From Gp1-AA133 sp964641665 (GTDB lineage: Bacteria > Acidobacteriota > Terriglobia > Terriglobales > Acidobacteriaceae), in the NCBI GenBank assembly GCA_964641665.1, contig CAZXKO010000031.1, positions 62,001 to 126,000 on the forward strand: a DNA stretch of 64,000 bases, given 5' to 3'. The notes under the pieces are model-generated. The model saw nothing but the letters and a program-made list of their open reading frames with translations, ran no database searches and was not told the DNA's origin. Position numbers and translations under genes: made by a program. Positions 18,172 through 26,360 of this stretch are shown one piece after another (the first letter of the stretch is position 1; every line of letters starts with the position of its first letter).

Positions 18172-19338
18172 TTAGGCGCTTTGGGAGTGAAGAGTCGAAC
18201 CCGTGGAACGAGCTAACTCAGACAGACTGTCGTTGGGATAGTAGTGGTCGACAGTGGCGGGTGTAACCAGCTTGTGCTCGACGAAGACGGCGGGGGGGAC
18301 TTGCCTCTGGTTCAGAATGTCGAGGCTCACGCGAATGAGGTCGTCGCCGTAGCGTTCAGGGAAGAACGCGACCGAACCGACCAGGCGGGTGTCGGGCTGG
18401 CGCAATTCCACACGGCCTTCGGGGGACGCGTTTTGCCCCATGATGGCGCAGTTTTCGGCTCGTCCGGCTTCTTGAAATGCGCGCAGGGCGCCGAGCGCGC
18501 TGGGATCGTTAATCGCACCGACCAAAATCTTCTGCGAGCGCGAGGAACGAAGGTGACGGCGCACCGCCTCAAAGCTTGGACCCAGGTTGCCGTCGCCATC
18601 GAGGTGCGTGACGCGGCAGCCTTTGGCATGGGATAGGACCAGGTTGAGGCCCACGAGCAGACCGGAGAGACGCATGCGGGGAAGGCTTCCCGCCCGGGGC
18701 AGCTCGAGCAGCACGATCTCGTCGACCTCCGAGTGCCAGTGCTCTTTGACCCAGCGGCCCAGATAGCGTCCACCGATCAGGCCCGCCTCATAATTGTTGG
18801 CTCCGTAGTAGGTGGCTCCGGGGTGGGGAATGTCGATAGCGATCATCGGGATGTTGGCTTCGCGATACTTAGCAGCCACTACGGCAGCGACATGTTCGTC
18901 GGTTTGAAATTCGATGGCCAGGTCCACCTTCTCACGGACCAGCAAGTCGGCATTCCGTTGCGCGGTCTTCGCGCTGTAGCGGTTGTCGAGAGAAATGAGT
19001 TCGATTCCCTCCGCCAGTGCTGCACGTTGCAGGCTCGCGGAAACCTCCCGAGAGAACTGATAGTCCGTTCCCTGCGCGGCGTATCCGAGGCGGTAGAGCC
19101 GCTGCTTCCAGGGACGCACGCAGGACTGGTAAAGATTCTCGCCGACCTTGTCGACCATGCCGCATTTTTCAAGGGTGTAGAGAAGTCGGAACGCCATGGT
19201 CTTCGGCAAGCCGCTGCGGCTTGCGATCTCTTTGAGCGGCAACGCCTCACCCGAGGAACGAAACGCAGTGAGGAGTTGAGAGGAGTGCACGATCGATTTG
19301 ACCAGATAGCGATCCCGAGATTGGGGGCCGGAACTCAT
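18172..19338 (-). CDS. Transcriptional regulator: IclR-type HTH fused to a periplasmic-binding-protein-like sugar sensor
   Basis: Cytoplasmic 388-residue regulator. Residues about 15-75 form an IclR-like winged helix (LLTAFRSSGEALPLKEIASRSGLPKTMAFRLLYTLEKCGMV). From about residue 95 the protein is a type-1 periplasmic-binding-protein domain as in LacI or RbsB-type sensors (SLDNRYSAKTAQRNADLLVREKVDLAIEFQ, GANNYEAGLIGGRYLGRW, VGAINDPSALGALRAFQEAG). There is no signal peptide, so the sensor is intracellular. It is divergent from the rhamnose operon, which makes it the likely rhamnose- or rhamnulose-responsive regulator (inference). The pairing is unusual: IclR proteins normally carry a GAF-like effector domain and LacI proteins a different HTH. 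Confidence 0.88.
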   Translation of the reverse strand: MSSGPQSRDRYLVKSIVHSSQLLTAFRSSGEALPLKEIASRSGLPKTMAFRLLYTLEKCGMVDKVGENLYQSCVRPWKQRLYRLGYAAQGTDYQFSREVSASLQRAALAEGIELISLDNRYSAKTAQRNADLLVREKVDLAIEFQTDEHVAAVVAAKYREANIPMIAIDIPHPGATYYGANNYEAGLIGGRYLGRWVKEHWHSEVDEIVLLELPRAGSLPRMRLSGLLVGLNLVLSHAKGCRVTHLDGDGNLGPSFEAVRRHLRSSRSQKILVGAINDPSALGALRAFQEAGRAENCAIMGQNASPEGRVELRQPDTRLVGSVAFFPERYGDDLIRVSLDILNQRQVPPAVFVEHKLVTPATVDHYYPNDSLSELARSTGSTLHSQSA

Positions 19339-19373
19339 ACAAGTAGACGAATCATATCCATTTTTTTCATTTT

Positions 19374-19388
19374 GCCAAGCGAAATTCT
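19374..19388 (+). promoter_or_regulatory. Candidate operator, copy 1 (GCMAAGCGAAATTCT)
   Basis: GCCAAGCGAAATTCT, matching copy 2 at 14 of 15 bases. It lies 36-50 nt upstream of the regulator's start codon, a position suited to autoregulation. The function is inferred only from repetition and placement. Confidence 0.35.
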
Positions 19389-19652
19389 TGATACCGGTGC
19401 GGAGTCGCGGGCTTCGTGAGGGCTGCAGCAGGAGCTGCGGTTTCTGCGGGTTAGCGCATGTGGGGCGACAGGCGGCAAATTCTTGTTATTTCGCAGTACA
19501 GAACGTCCGGGTTTAGGACCGACCAACTGCCCGTGGACCGCTGAAAACAAGACCTCTTGTTCAATTCAGCAGAGGCGGGCGCAGGAAGCTGGGGCGGGTC
19601 AGGAGCGCCTAGGCGAGCCACAAAGTCATCCCGCTGTGAACCCATACATTGT

Positions 19653-19667
19653 GCAAAGCGAAATTCT
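19653..19667 (+). promoter_or_regulatory. Candidate operator, copy 2 (GCMAAGCGAAATTCT)
   Basis: GCAAAGCGAAATTCT in the same orientation as copy 1, about 196 nt upstream of the rhaI start. The spacing between the two copies is 279 nt, so looping or control of two divergent promoters is possible. Inference only. Confidence 0.35.
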
Positions 19668-19862
19668 GCGATCGATTTCTGCTTTTTGGATGCCGGAGTC
19701 TGTCTGCAACTCGCGCGGCTAGCCTTCCCGGTCCTCACGGCTTTAAGCAGTGCTCAGCGGGATGAATCTGTTCTGCAGTGCAAAATGCGCATATTCTGGA
19801 ATAAAGATGATGACCGGGCGGCGAGCAGATGTGTAATCTTCGTGCCCGAGAGAGGCGGTGTT

Positions 19863-21053
19863 ATGGACGCGCGCAAGGCAGAGATTGTTTTCCGGGCGCT
19901 GGAGAAATTCCGCATCGAAGTTCCTTCCTGGGGTTTTGCCAATACGGGTACGCGTTTCGGAAAATTTCTGCAGGCGGCCGCAGCGTCGACCATCGAAGAA
20001 AAATTCAGTGACGCGGGCCAAGTCCACCAACTGACAGGCGTTTGTCCCACAGTGGCAGTGCACGTCCAGTGGGACTGTCCCGAAGGAGTGGACAGCGCTG
20101 CCGATATTAAGAAGCTTGCCGGGCAGTATCACGTGCAGCCGGGCTCGATCAATCCGAATCTGTTTCAGGACCAAGGTTACAAGTACGGATCATTCGGCAA
20201 TCCGGACAAGACAATCCGTGACGCCGCTCTGCAGCACACCAAGGACAGCGTTGAGATTGCGCGCCGGTTGCAGAGCCGTGACATCTCGATGTGGTTCGCA
20301 GACGGGTCGAATTATCCGGGCACGGCGAACATTCGCCATCGGAAGCAATGGTTCGAGGAGTGCTTAAAGGCGACGCACGCCGAACTCTCTCCGGGACAAC
20401 GTTTGCTGGTGGAGTACAAGCCTTTCGAGCCGGCGTTCTATCACACCGACATCGCCGATTGGGGCATGGCACTGCTGCTGTCCCGCGCGGCGGGACCGCA
20501 AGCGAGAGTGTTGGTGGATACGGGTCATCACTACCAGGCGCAGAATATCGAGCAGATCGTGGCGTGGCTTCTGGCCGAGGACATGCTGGGGGGGTTCCAC
20601 TTTAACGATCGGCGTTACGCGGACGATGACCTGACGCTGGGATCGATCGATCCTTACCAGGTTTTTCGCATCTTCCACGAGATCCTCTTCTTTGAATGGG
20701 AAACTGGAAAGCAGGCTGACATCGCGTACATGATTGATCAGAGCCACAACCTGAAAGGCAAGATTGAAGCGATGATCCAGACCGTCACGATGGCGCAACT
20801 GCTCTTTTCGAAGGCGGCAATCGTCGACTATTCGACGCTGGCAGCAGCCCAGAAGAGTTGTGATCTGGTGCGCGCTGAGGGTTTGTTGCAGGATGCATTC
20901 GCCACGGACGTGCGGCCGGCAATCCAGCAGTGGCGGGATTCCAAGGGCCTTCCGCAAGATCCCATCGCGGCGTTCCGCGAGAGCGGCTACCTGGAGCGAA
21001 TCACGAAGGAGCGCGCGGCACGGAACTCGCGGAGCGTCACGTCCTATGCCTAG
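19863..21053 (+). CDS. rhaI: L-rhamnose isomerase, RhaI type
   Basis: Cytoplasmic enzyme of 396 residues converting L-rhamnose to L-rhamnulose. It belongs to the metal-dependent xylose-isomerase-like TIM-barrel type of L-rhamnose isomerase: HVQWDCPEGVDSAADIKKLA, SINPNLFQDQGYKYGSF, MWFADGSNYPGT, LLVEYKPFEPAFYHTDIADWG and VLVDTGHHYQAQNIEQI are all typical and include the expected metal-binding Glu/Asp/His residues. ATG 19863 is chosen because GAGAGGCGG precedes it and family similarity starts there. It is the first gene of the operon and its stop codon overlaps the rhaB start. It is distinct from the E. coli RhaA type. Confidence 0.93.
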   Translation: MDARKAEIVFRALEKFRIEVPSWGFANTGTRFGKFLQAAAASTIEEKFSDAGQVHQLTGVCPTVAVHVQWDCPEGVDSAADIKKLAGQYHVQPGSINPNLFQDQGYKYGSFGNPDKTIRDAALQHTKDSVEIARRLQSRDISMWFADGSNYPGTANIRHRKQWFEECLKATHAELSPGQRLLVEYKPFEPAFYHTDIADWGMALLLSRAAGPQARVLVDTGHHYQAQNIEQIVAWLLAEDMLGGFHFNDRRYADDDLTLGSIDPYQVFRIFHEILFFEWETGKQADIAYMIDQSHNLKGKIEAMIQTVTMAQLLFSKAAIVDYSTLAAAQKSCDLVRAEGLLQDAFATDVRPAIQQWRDSKGLPQDPIAAFRESGYLERITKERAARNSRSVTSYA

Positions 21054-22533
21054 CGGTGACTCCGGAAAGCCATACCTGGCTTTCGATTTTGGCGCCGAGA
21101 GCGGGCGCGCGGTGCTGGCGCACCTGCACTCGGGCGTGCTCACCACCGAAGAGGTTCATCGTTTCGCGAACGAACCCGTGGAATATGGGGGTTCCCTTCA
21201 TTGGGATGCAGCGCGCTTGTGGTTCGAGGTGCGGAAGGCCCTGGGCAAGCTAGAAGAAATTGAGCTCGCGGGTATCGGCGTCGACGCATGGGGAGTGGAC
21301 TACGCGCTGCTCGGGGATCGCGGCGAACTGCTGCAGAATCCTTATCACTACCGCGATGACCGGACCCGGGGCGTCGTGGAAGAAGTGTTTCGGAAAGTTC
21401 CGAAGGAAGAAATCTATGCTGCAACCGGCATTCAGTTCATGCCCATCAACACCCTCTACCAGTTGTTTGCGGCCAAACGCGACACGCCCGGAATATTGAA
21501 CGCCGCCAAGCACCTGCTCACGATTCCTGACCTGTTTCATTACTGGCTTACAGGAAACGCGGTATGCGAGTTCACGAACGCGACGACGACGCAAATGGTC
21601 AATCCGGTGACGCGGACTTGGGCGAAGGACTTGCTGCAACGCGTTGATCTGCCTTGTGATCTGCTCACGGAGATTGTGGAGCCGGGATCGGTGGTCGGAA
21701 CGTTGCATTCCGGGATCGCACGCAACTCGGCGCTGGCGGGAACCCCGGTAATCGCCCCGGCATCGCATGATACGGGGTCAGCGGTGGCCGCGATTTCGGC
21801 TCGGGAGGGCACGGCGTTTTTGAGTTCGGGAACATGGTCACTGCTGGGAACCGAGTTGGATGCGCCGGTAGTAACCGCAGACGCATTGCGTTTGAACTTC
21901 ACGAACGAAGGCGGAGTGAATGGAACAACACGCCTCCTGAAAAATGTAATGGGCCTGTGGATGCTGCAATGTTCGCGTCAGTCGTGGACGGCGCAGGGAC
22001 AGGTTTACGACTACCGGGAATTGATGGAGTTGGCGGGGCGAGAAGCTCCGTTCCGGCAGCTTGTCGATCCGGACGAGGAATCTTTTTTGCATCCTGCAGA
22101 CATGCCCACGGCAATCAATCATTTCTGCGCGAAGACTCATCAGCCCGAACCGGCGACACCCGGAGCTTACGTGCGAACTATCCTGGAAAGTCTTGCGTTC
22201 AAGTATCGTCTGGTCCTGCACAACCTAGAACACGTGTGCGGACGGCGAATCGGGGAGATTCGAGTGATCGGTGGAGGGTCGAAGAACCGGCTGTTGAACC
22301 AGTTTACGGCTGACGCGACCGGCCGACGAGTGCTGGCCGGGCCGGCGGAAGCCACGGCGCTGGGCAATGTCGCCGTCCAGATTCTCGCCGCGGGCGGGGC
22401 CAGTTCTCTCAAGGAGGTTCGCGAGATTGTAGATCGATCGTTTCCGACGGAAGTGTTCGAGCCTCGGGAAACAGACAAATGGGAGAAAGAAGCGGAACGC
22501 TTTCAGCACTACAGCGAGATGATTTATGCCTGA
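21046..22533 (+). CDS. rhaB: Rhamnulokinase
   Basis: Phosphorylates L-rhamnulose to L-rhamnulose-1-phosphate with ATP. The 495-residue protein is a FGGY-family kinase: phosphate-1 motif AFDFGAESGRAVL at the N-terminus, GIGVDAWGVDYALL, IAPASHDTGSAVAA with the catalytic Asp, SSGTWSLLGTE, and the adenosine motif IRVIGGGSKNRLLNQFTAD. ATG 21046 overlaps the rhaI stop by 8 nt with GGAG upstream, indicating translational coupling. It overlaps the next gene by 8 nt at its 3' end. Substrate assignment rests on family similarity plus the complete rhamnose operon around it. Confidence 0.94.
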   Translation: MPSGDSGKPYLAFDFGAESGRAVLAHLHSGVLTTEEVHRFANEPVEYGGSLHWDAARLWFEVRKALGKLEEIELAGIGVDAWGVDYALLGDRGELLQNPYHYRDDRTRGVVEEVFRKVPKEEIYAATGIQFMPINTLYQLFAAKRDTPGILNAAKHLLTIPDLFHYWLTGNAVCEFTNATTTQMVNPVTRTWAKDLLQRVDLPCDLLTEIVEPGSVVGTLHSGIARNSALAGTPVIAPASHDTGSAVAAISAREGTAFLSSGTWSLLGTELDAPVVTADALRLNFTNEGGVNGTTRLLKNVMGLWMLQCSRQSWTAQGQVYDYRELMELAGREAPFRQLVDPDEESFLHPADMPTAINHFCAKTHQPEPATPGAYVRTILESLAFKYRLVLHNLEHVCGRRIGEIRVIGGGSKNRLLNQFTADATGRRVLAGPAEATALGNVAVQILAAGGASSLKEVREIVDRSFPTEVFEPRETDKWEKEAERFQHYSEMIYA

Positions 22534-24742
22534 GATTAAGGAAACCGTTCATCTGAAGGACTTGTGGGTCGAGGCGGAGGCCGCTGCATTGGCCTCGAAT
22601 CAACTGGGGTTGTTGCGTTATCGTTCGAACCTGTTGGGAGCCGACCTGCGCATCACGAACTTCGGCGGCGGCAACACCAGTTCGAAGATCGAGCTTCCTG
22701 ATCCGTTCACCGGCGAGCCAACGCGCGTCTTGGCGGTAAAAGGAAGCGGCGGCGACCTTGGGTCCATCAAGGAATCCGGCTTCGCCCTGCTCTACATGGA
22801 TCGACTGGAGCAATTGAAAGGGCTCTACCGCGGCGAGCAACACGAAGACGAGATGGTGGGCTACTATCCACTATCCGCGTTTGGCGAGAATCGCGTGACC
22901 GCTTCGATCGATACTCCCCTGCACGCGTTAATTCCATTCCCGCACGTCGACCACCTGCATCCGGACTGGGCGATTGCTTTGGCGGCAAGCGCAAACGGCA
23001 AGCGAAAACTTGAAGAGTTCAACAAGAAATTCGGACGCAAGATCGTATGGGTTCCCTGGCAGCGGCCCGGCTTTGAACTCGCGCTTTTGATCGAGAAGGC
23101 GGTTCAGGACAACCCAGGAACGGACGGCGTCATACTCGGAGGTCATGGGCTGTTCACCTGGGGCATGACCCAGCGTGAATGCTACCTGAACAGTGTTTAC
23201 ACCATCGACCAGATGGGTGAATTCATCCTTGAACATCGAGCCAGGAAAGGCGTGTTGTTTGGCGGCCTTGAGCATGCTCCGATGCCGGATCGCAGGAGAA
23301 TCGCAACCGAAATCCTGCCGGCCCTGCGGGGAGTGGTGTCCTCGAACCGGCGGGTCGTGGCTCACTATGCCGACGATGACGATTCGCTAACTTTTGCCGG
23401 CTCGAAGCGGTCGAGGGAACTGGGCGCTCTGGGCACAAGTTGTCCCGATCACTTTCTGAGAACCCGGGTTTGTCCGCTGTTCATTCGCTGGGATCCGGCG
23501 AAAGAGGACACGAAGGCTCTGAGGAAGCGCATCCAGGAGCAAGCGGTGGAATATCGCGTCGACTACAAGAAATACTACGACGCGTGGGCGACGCCCGACT
23601 CCCCAAAGCTGCGCGACTCGAATCCCTCGGTGGTGATCATTCCGGGGCTCGGGCTGTTTGGTTTCGGCAAGAGCAAGAAGGAAGCTCGCATCACGACAGA
23701 GTTCTTTATCAACGCCATTCACGTGATGGCGGGAGCGAATGCGCTGGAGGAAGGAGATGTCGCCCATCCCCTGCCTCAGGCACGGCGCCCGGAACAGTCG
23801 GCGCAATTCACAAGTTTTCATAACTACGTCGCGCTGCCCCGGTCGGAGGCTTTCCGCATCGAGTACTGGGCACTGGAAGAGGCCAAGCTGCAGCGCATGC
23901 CTGCTGAAGCCGAGTTCAGCCGTAAGATTGCGTTGGTGATTGGCGGCGCCAGCGGAATCGGACGCGAAGTCGCGCTGCTGCTAGCGCGGAAAGGCGCGCA
24001 CGTTGTGGTGGCGGATTTTGACCAGGCGGGCGCGAAGAAAGTTGCCGACGAGGCGGGCGCGCTCTCGTCGGCGGAATTCGTCGCCACCACCGCGGTTGAC
24101 CTGAGCAGTTCGGAGAGCCTGGCCGAGGCGGCGAAATTTACCGTTCTGCAGTTCGGCGGGGTCGATGTGGTCATCAACACCGCCGCGATCTACCCCGTTC
24201 CCGGTTCCGACGGTGAATTGACGGAGGCCCAATGGTCGAAGACGTTCCTGGTGAATGTCACCGGGAATTATCTCCTGGCGCAGAAGACCGAGTGGGTGTT
24301 CCGGGACCAGAATCTTCCGGGAGCGATGGTGCTCACGAGTTCCGCTAACGCCGCCGTCCCAAAGAAAGGCAGCGAGGCGTACGACACCAGCAAGACGGCG
24401 CTGAATCACCTGATTCGGGAGCTATCGATCAAGCTGGGCCCTACGGTTCGAGTCAACGGGATTGCTCCGGCAACCGTCGTGGCGGGTTCGACGATGTTCC
24501 CACGGGATCGTGTCATCCAGTCGCTGCGGAAATATAAAATCGACTTCTCGGATTCGGAATCCACCGAAGACCTCCGCTCGAAGCTCGCCAACTACTATGC
24601 GCAGCGCACCCTCACCAAGCGGCCGATTCTTCCGCAGGACTGCGCTGCGGCGATCGTCTGGCTGGCCAGCGATCAAAGCGCCAAGACTACGGGTCATATC
24701 ATCCCTGTGGACGGGGGCCTGTCCGAAGCATTCCTGCGATAG
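22526..24742 (+). CDS. rhaEW: Bifunctional L-rhamnulose-1-phosphate aldolase / L-lactaldehyde dehydrogenase
   Basis: Fused enzyme of 738 residues. Residues about 1-430 are a class II aldolase (FGGGNTSSKIE, metal-binding HVDHLHPDWA and ILGGHGLFTWG) that splits rhamnulose-1-phosphate into DHAP and L-lactaldehyde. Residues about 465-735 are a short-chain dehydrogenase (VIGGASGIGREVALLLARKG, catalytic AYDTSKTAL), expected to oxidise lactaldehyde to lactate with NAD. The same fusion is known in Bacillus subtilis (formerly YuxG) and Chloroflexus. Channelling of the reactive aldehyde is the usual rationale. The start overlaps rhaB by 8 nt, so the operon is tightly coupled. Confidence 0.93.
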   Translation: MPEIKETVHLKDLWVEAEAAALASNQLGLLRYRSNLLGADLRITNFGGGNTSSKIELPDPFTGEPTRVLAVKGSGGDLGSIKESGFALLYMDRLEQLKGLYRGEQHEDEMVGYYPLSAFGENRVTASIDTPLHALIPFPHVDHLHPDWAIALAASANGKRKLEEFNKKFGRKIVWVPWQRPGFELALLIEKAVQDNPGTDGVILGGHGLFTWGMTQRECYLNSVYTIDQMGEFILEHRARKGVLFGGLEHAPMPDRRRIATEILPALRGVVSSNRRVVAHYADDDDSLTFAGSKRSRELGALGTSCPDHFLRTRVCPLFIRWDPAKEDTKALRKRIQEQAVEYRVDYKKYYDAWATPDSPKLRDSNPSVVIIPGLGLFGFGKSKKEARITTEFFINAIHVMAGANALEEGDVAHPLPQARRPEQSAQFTSFHNYVALPRSEAFRIEYWALEEAKLQRMPAEAEFSRKIALVIGGASGIGREVALLLARKGAHVVVADFDQAGAKKVADEAGALSSAEFVATTAVDLSSSESLAEAAKFTVLQFGGVDVVINTAAIYPVPGSDGELTEAQWSKTFLVNVTGNYLLAQKTEWVFRDQNLPGAMVLTSSANAAVPKKGSEAYDTSKTALNHLIRELSIKLGPTVRVNGIAPATVVAGSTMFPRDRVIQSLRKYKIDFSDSESTEDLRSKLANYYAQRTLTKRPILPQDCAAAIVWLASDQSAKTTGHIIPVDGGLSEAFLR

Positions 24743-24752
24743 GAGAGGTTGA

Positions 24753-25070
24753 ATGAGACGCATCTGCTTTATCTTGCAGGTGAAACCCGACCGGCTTGAG
24801 GAATACAAGGCTCGACACCGGACAGTGTGGCCGGAGATGCAGGCGGCGTTGCGAGAAACAGGCTGGAATAATTATTCCCTGTTTCTTCGTGACGATGGAC
24901 TGCTGGTCGGCTATCTCGAGACGGAGGATTTCGAGCGGGCGCGCGCCGGGATGGCGAAGCGCGAAGTGAATGAACGCTGGCAGCGCGAGATGGCTGGGTT
25001 CTTCATCCAGTCGGAAGGCGTTCTGCCCGATCGTGCCATGCAGCCGTTGGAAGAAGTCTTCCATCTCTGA
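24753..25070 (+). CDS. rhaM: L-rhamnose mutarotase
   Basis: Small cytoplasmic enzyme (105 residues, the usual family length) that interconverts alpha and beta anomers of L-rhamnose before isomerisation. Family hallmarks are RRICFILQVKPDRLEEYKAR, HRTVWPEMQAALRETGWNNY with the catalytic His, SLFLRDDGLLVGYLET and a C-terminal LPDRAMQPLEEVFHL. AGGAGAGGTTGA lies just upstream of the ATG, 10 nt after rhaEW. Confidence 0.95.
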   Translation: MRRICFILQVKPDRLEEYKARHRTVWPEMQAALRETGWNNYSLFLRDDGLLVGYLETEDFERARAGMAKREVNERWQREMAGFFIQSEGVLPDRAMQPLEEVFHL

Positions 25071-25090
25071 GGGACAACACAAGGACAACC

Positions 25091-26257
25091 ATGGTTCCCA
25101 ATCCGGCGCTAGGGGTCTTCTTACACTGGTTAGGTGGTCTGGCTTCCGGCAGCTTTTACGTGCCCTACCGGGGCGTGAAGCGCTGGTCCTGGGAAACGTA
25201 TTGGCTCGTGGGGGGCTTTTTCAGTTGGATCATCGCGCCCTGGTTTCTTGGCAGCTTGTTGACGCGAGACTTGCTTGCGGTGCTGGCGGCAACGCCGATC
25301 AGCACGCTGTTCTGGTCCTTCTTCTTCGGACTGCTGTGGGGCGTCGGGGGGCTGACCTTCGGCCTCACCATGCGCTTCTTGGGATTGTCCCTCGGTATGG
25401 CGGTCGTCCTGGGACTCTGCGCGGCGTTTGGCACGCTGATGCCCCCCATCTTCAGCGGCGTGTTCATGGCCCAGGTTTTGGGAACGAAGTCCGGGCAGGT
25501 GATTCTCATCGGGATTTTCGTTTGCCTGGTAGGCATCGCAATCGCGGGCTTGGCTGGAATTTATAAAGAGCGCGTGATGTCGCCCGAACAACAGAAAGCC
25601 ATTATTAAAGAGTTCGATCTGAAGAAAGGACTGTGGGTCGCCACGCTGTCGGGAGTGATGAGCGCCTGTTTCGCTTATGGACTCGCCGCCGGGCGTCCGA
25701 TCAAGGTACTCACGTTGCAGCACGGCACGCCTACGCTGTGGCAAGGGTTGCCGGTTCTGGTCGTCGTATTGATTGGCGGATTCACGACGAATTTCCTGTG
25801 GTGCCTGGCGCTGAATATTCGCAACAAAACCGGGTACCAGTACTTCACGGCGAACGCGGAGCGATATCCGGCGATCACGGACGAAACGATTGTTGAGACT
25901 GCCATTGACGCTCCAAGTCGCGAGGTGGTGGAGCACATCCCGTCGCGAAAGAAAGACGAGCCGGCGTCCGTTCCGATGCTGGCGAACTACTTGCTCTGTG
26001 CGCTCGCCGGCACGACCTGGTACTTCCAGTTCTTTTTCTACACCATGGGCGAGACCCAGATGGGCAAGTATGGCTTCTCGAGTTGGACATTGCACATGGC
26101 CAGCATCATCATCTTCAGCACGCTCTGGGGGCTGGGTCTGAAGGAGTGGAAGGGGGCGGGCACGCCGGCGATGCGACTGCTGACGCTAGCTCTGTTCTTG
26201 TTGGTCGGATCTACGGTCATCGTGGGCTACGGCAACTACCTGGCGTTGGGGCGTTAA
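25091..26257 (+). CDS. rhaT: L-rhamnose/proton symporter RhaT
   Basis: Inner-membrane carrier of 388 residues with about ten hydrophobic helices. Family features include the N-terminal GVFLHWLGGLASGSFYVPYRGVKRWSWETYWLVGG (quoted in part: WSWETYWLVGG), LLWGVGGLTFGLTMRFLGLSLGMA and a C-terminal GTTWYFQFFFYTMGETQMG. It is somewhat longer than E. coli RhaT (344 residues) because of a cytoplasmic loop near residues 260-295 (ERYPAITDETIVETAIDAPS). It lies 20 nt behind rhaM and closes the rhamnose operon. It imports L-rhamnose released by the secreted rhamnosidases. Confidence 0.93.
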   Translation: MVPNPALGVFLHWLGGLASGSFYVPYRGVKRWSWETYWLVGGFFSWIIAPWFLGSLLTRDLLAVLAATPISTLFWSFFFGLLWGVGGLTFGLTMRFLGLSLGMAVVLGLCAAFGTLMPPIFSGVFMAQVLGTKSGQVILIGIFVCLVGIAIAGLAGIYKERVMSPEQQKAIIKEFDLKKGLWVATLSGVMSACFAYGLAAGRPIKVLTLQHGTPTLWQGLPVLVVVLIGGFTTNFLWCLALNIRNKTGYQYFTANAERYPAITDETIVETAIDAPSREVVEHIPSRKKDEPASVPMLANYLLCALAGTTWYFQFFFYTMGETQMGKYGFSSWTLHMASIIIFSTLWGLGLKEWKGAGTPAMRLLTLALFLLVGSTVIVGYGNYLALGR

Positions 26258-26360
26258 GAGGTGGTTGTGTTTGTCACGTTCGGTGCTGCAAGCAAAGCAC
26301 ATGGTCCCTCGACTGCGTTCGGCGGACACCTCACTACGGTAGCGCTCGGATTGCATGTCG

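Larger units (their letters stand above)
19339..19862. promoter_or_regulatory. Divergent regulatory region of the L-rhamnose operon
   Basis: About 520 bases between the divergent regulator and rhaI. It carries two copies of a 15-base element (19374-19388 and 19653-19667), listed separately. A frame in phase with rhaI is open back to 19557 but has no ribosome-binding site and no homology-like composition, so it is treated as untranslated leader. Confidence 0.5.
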
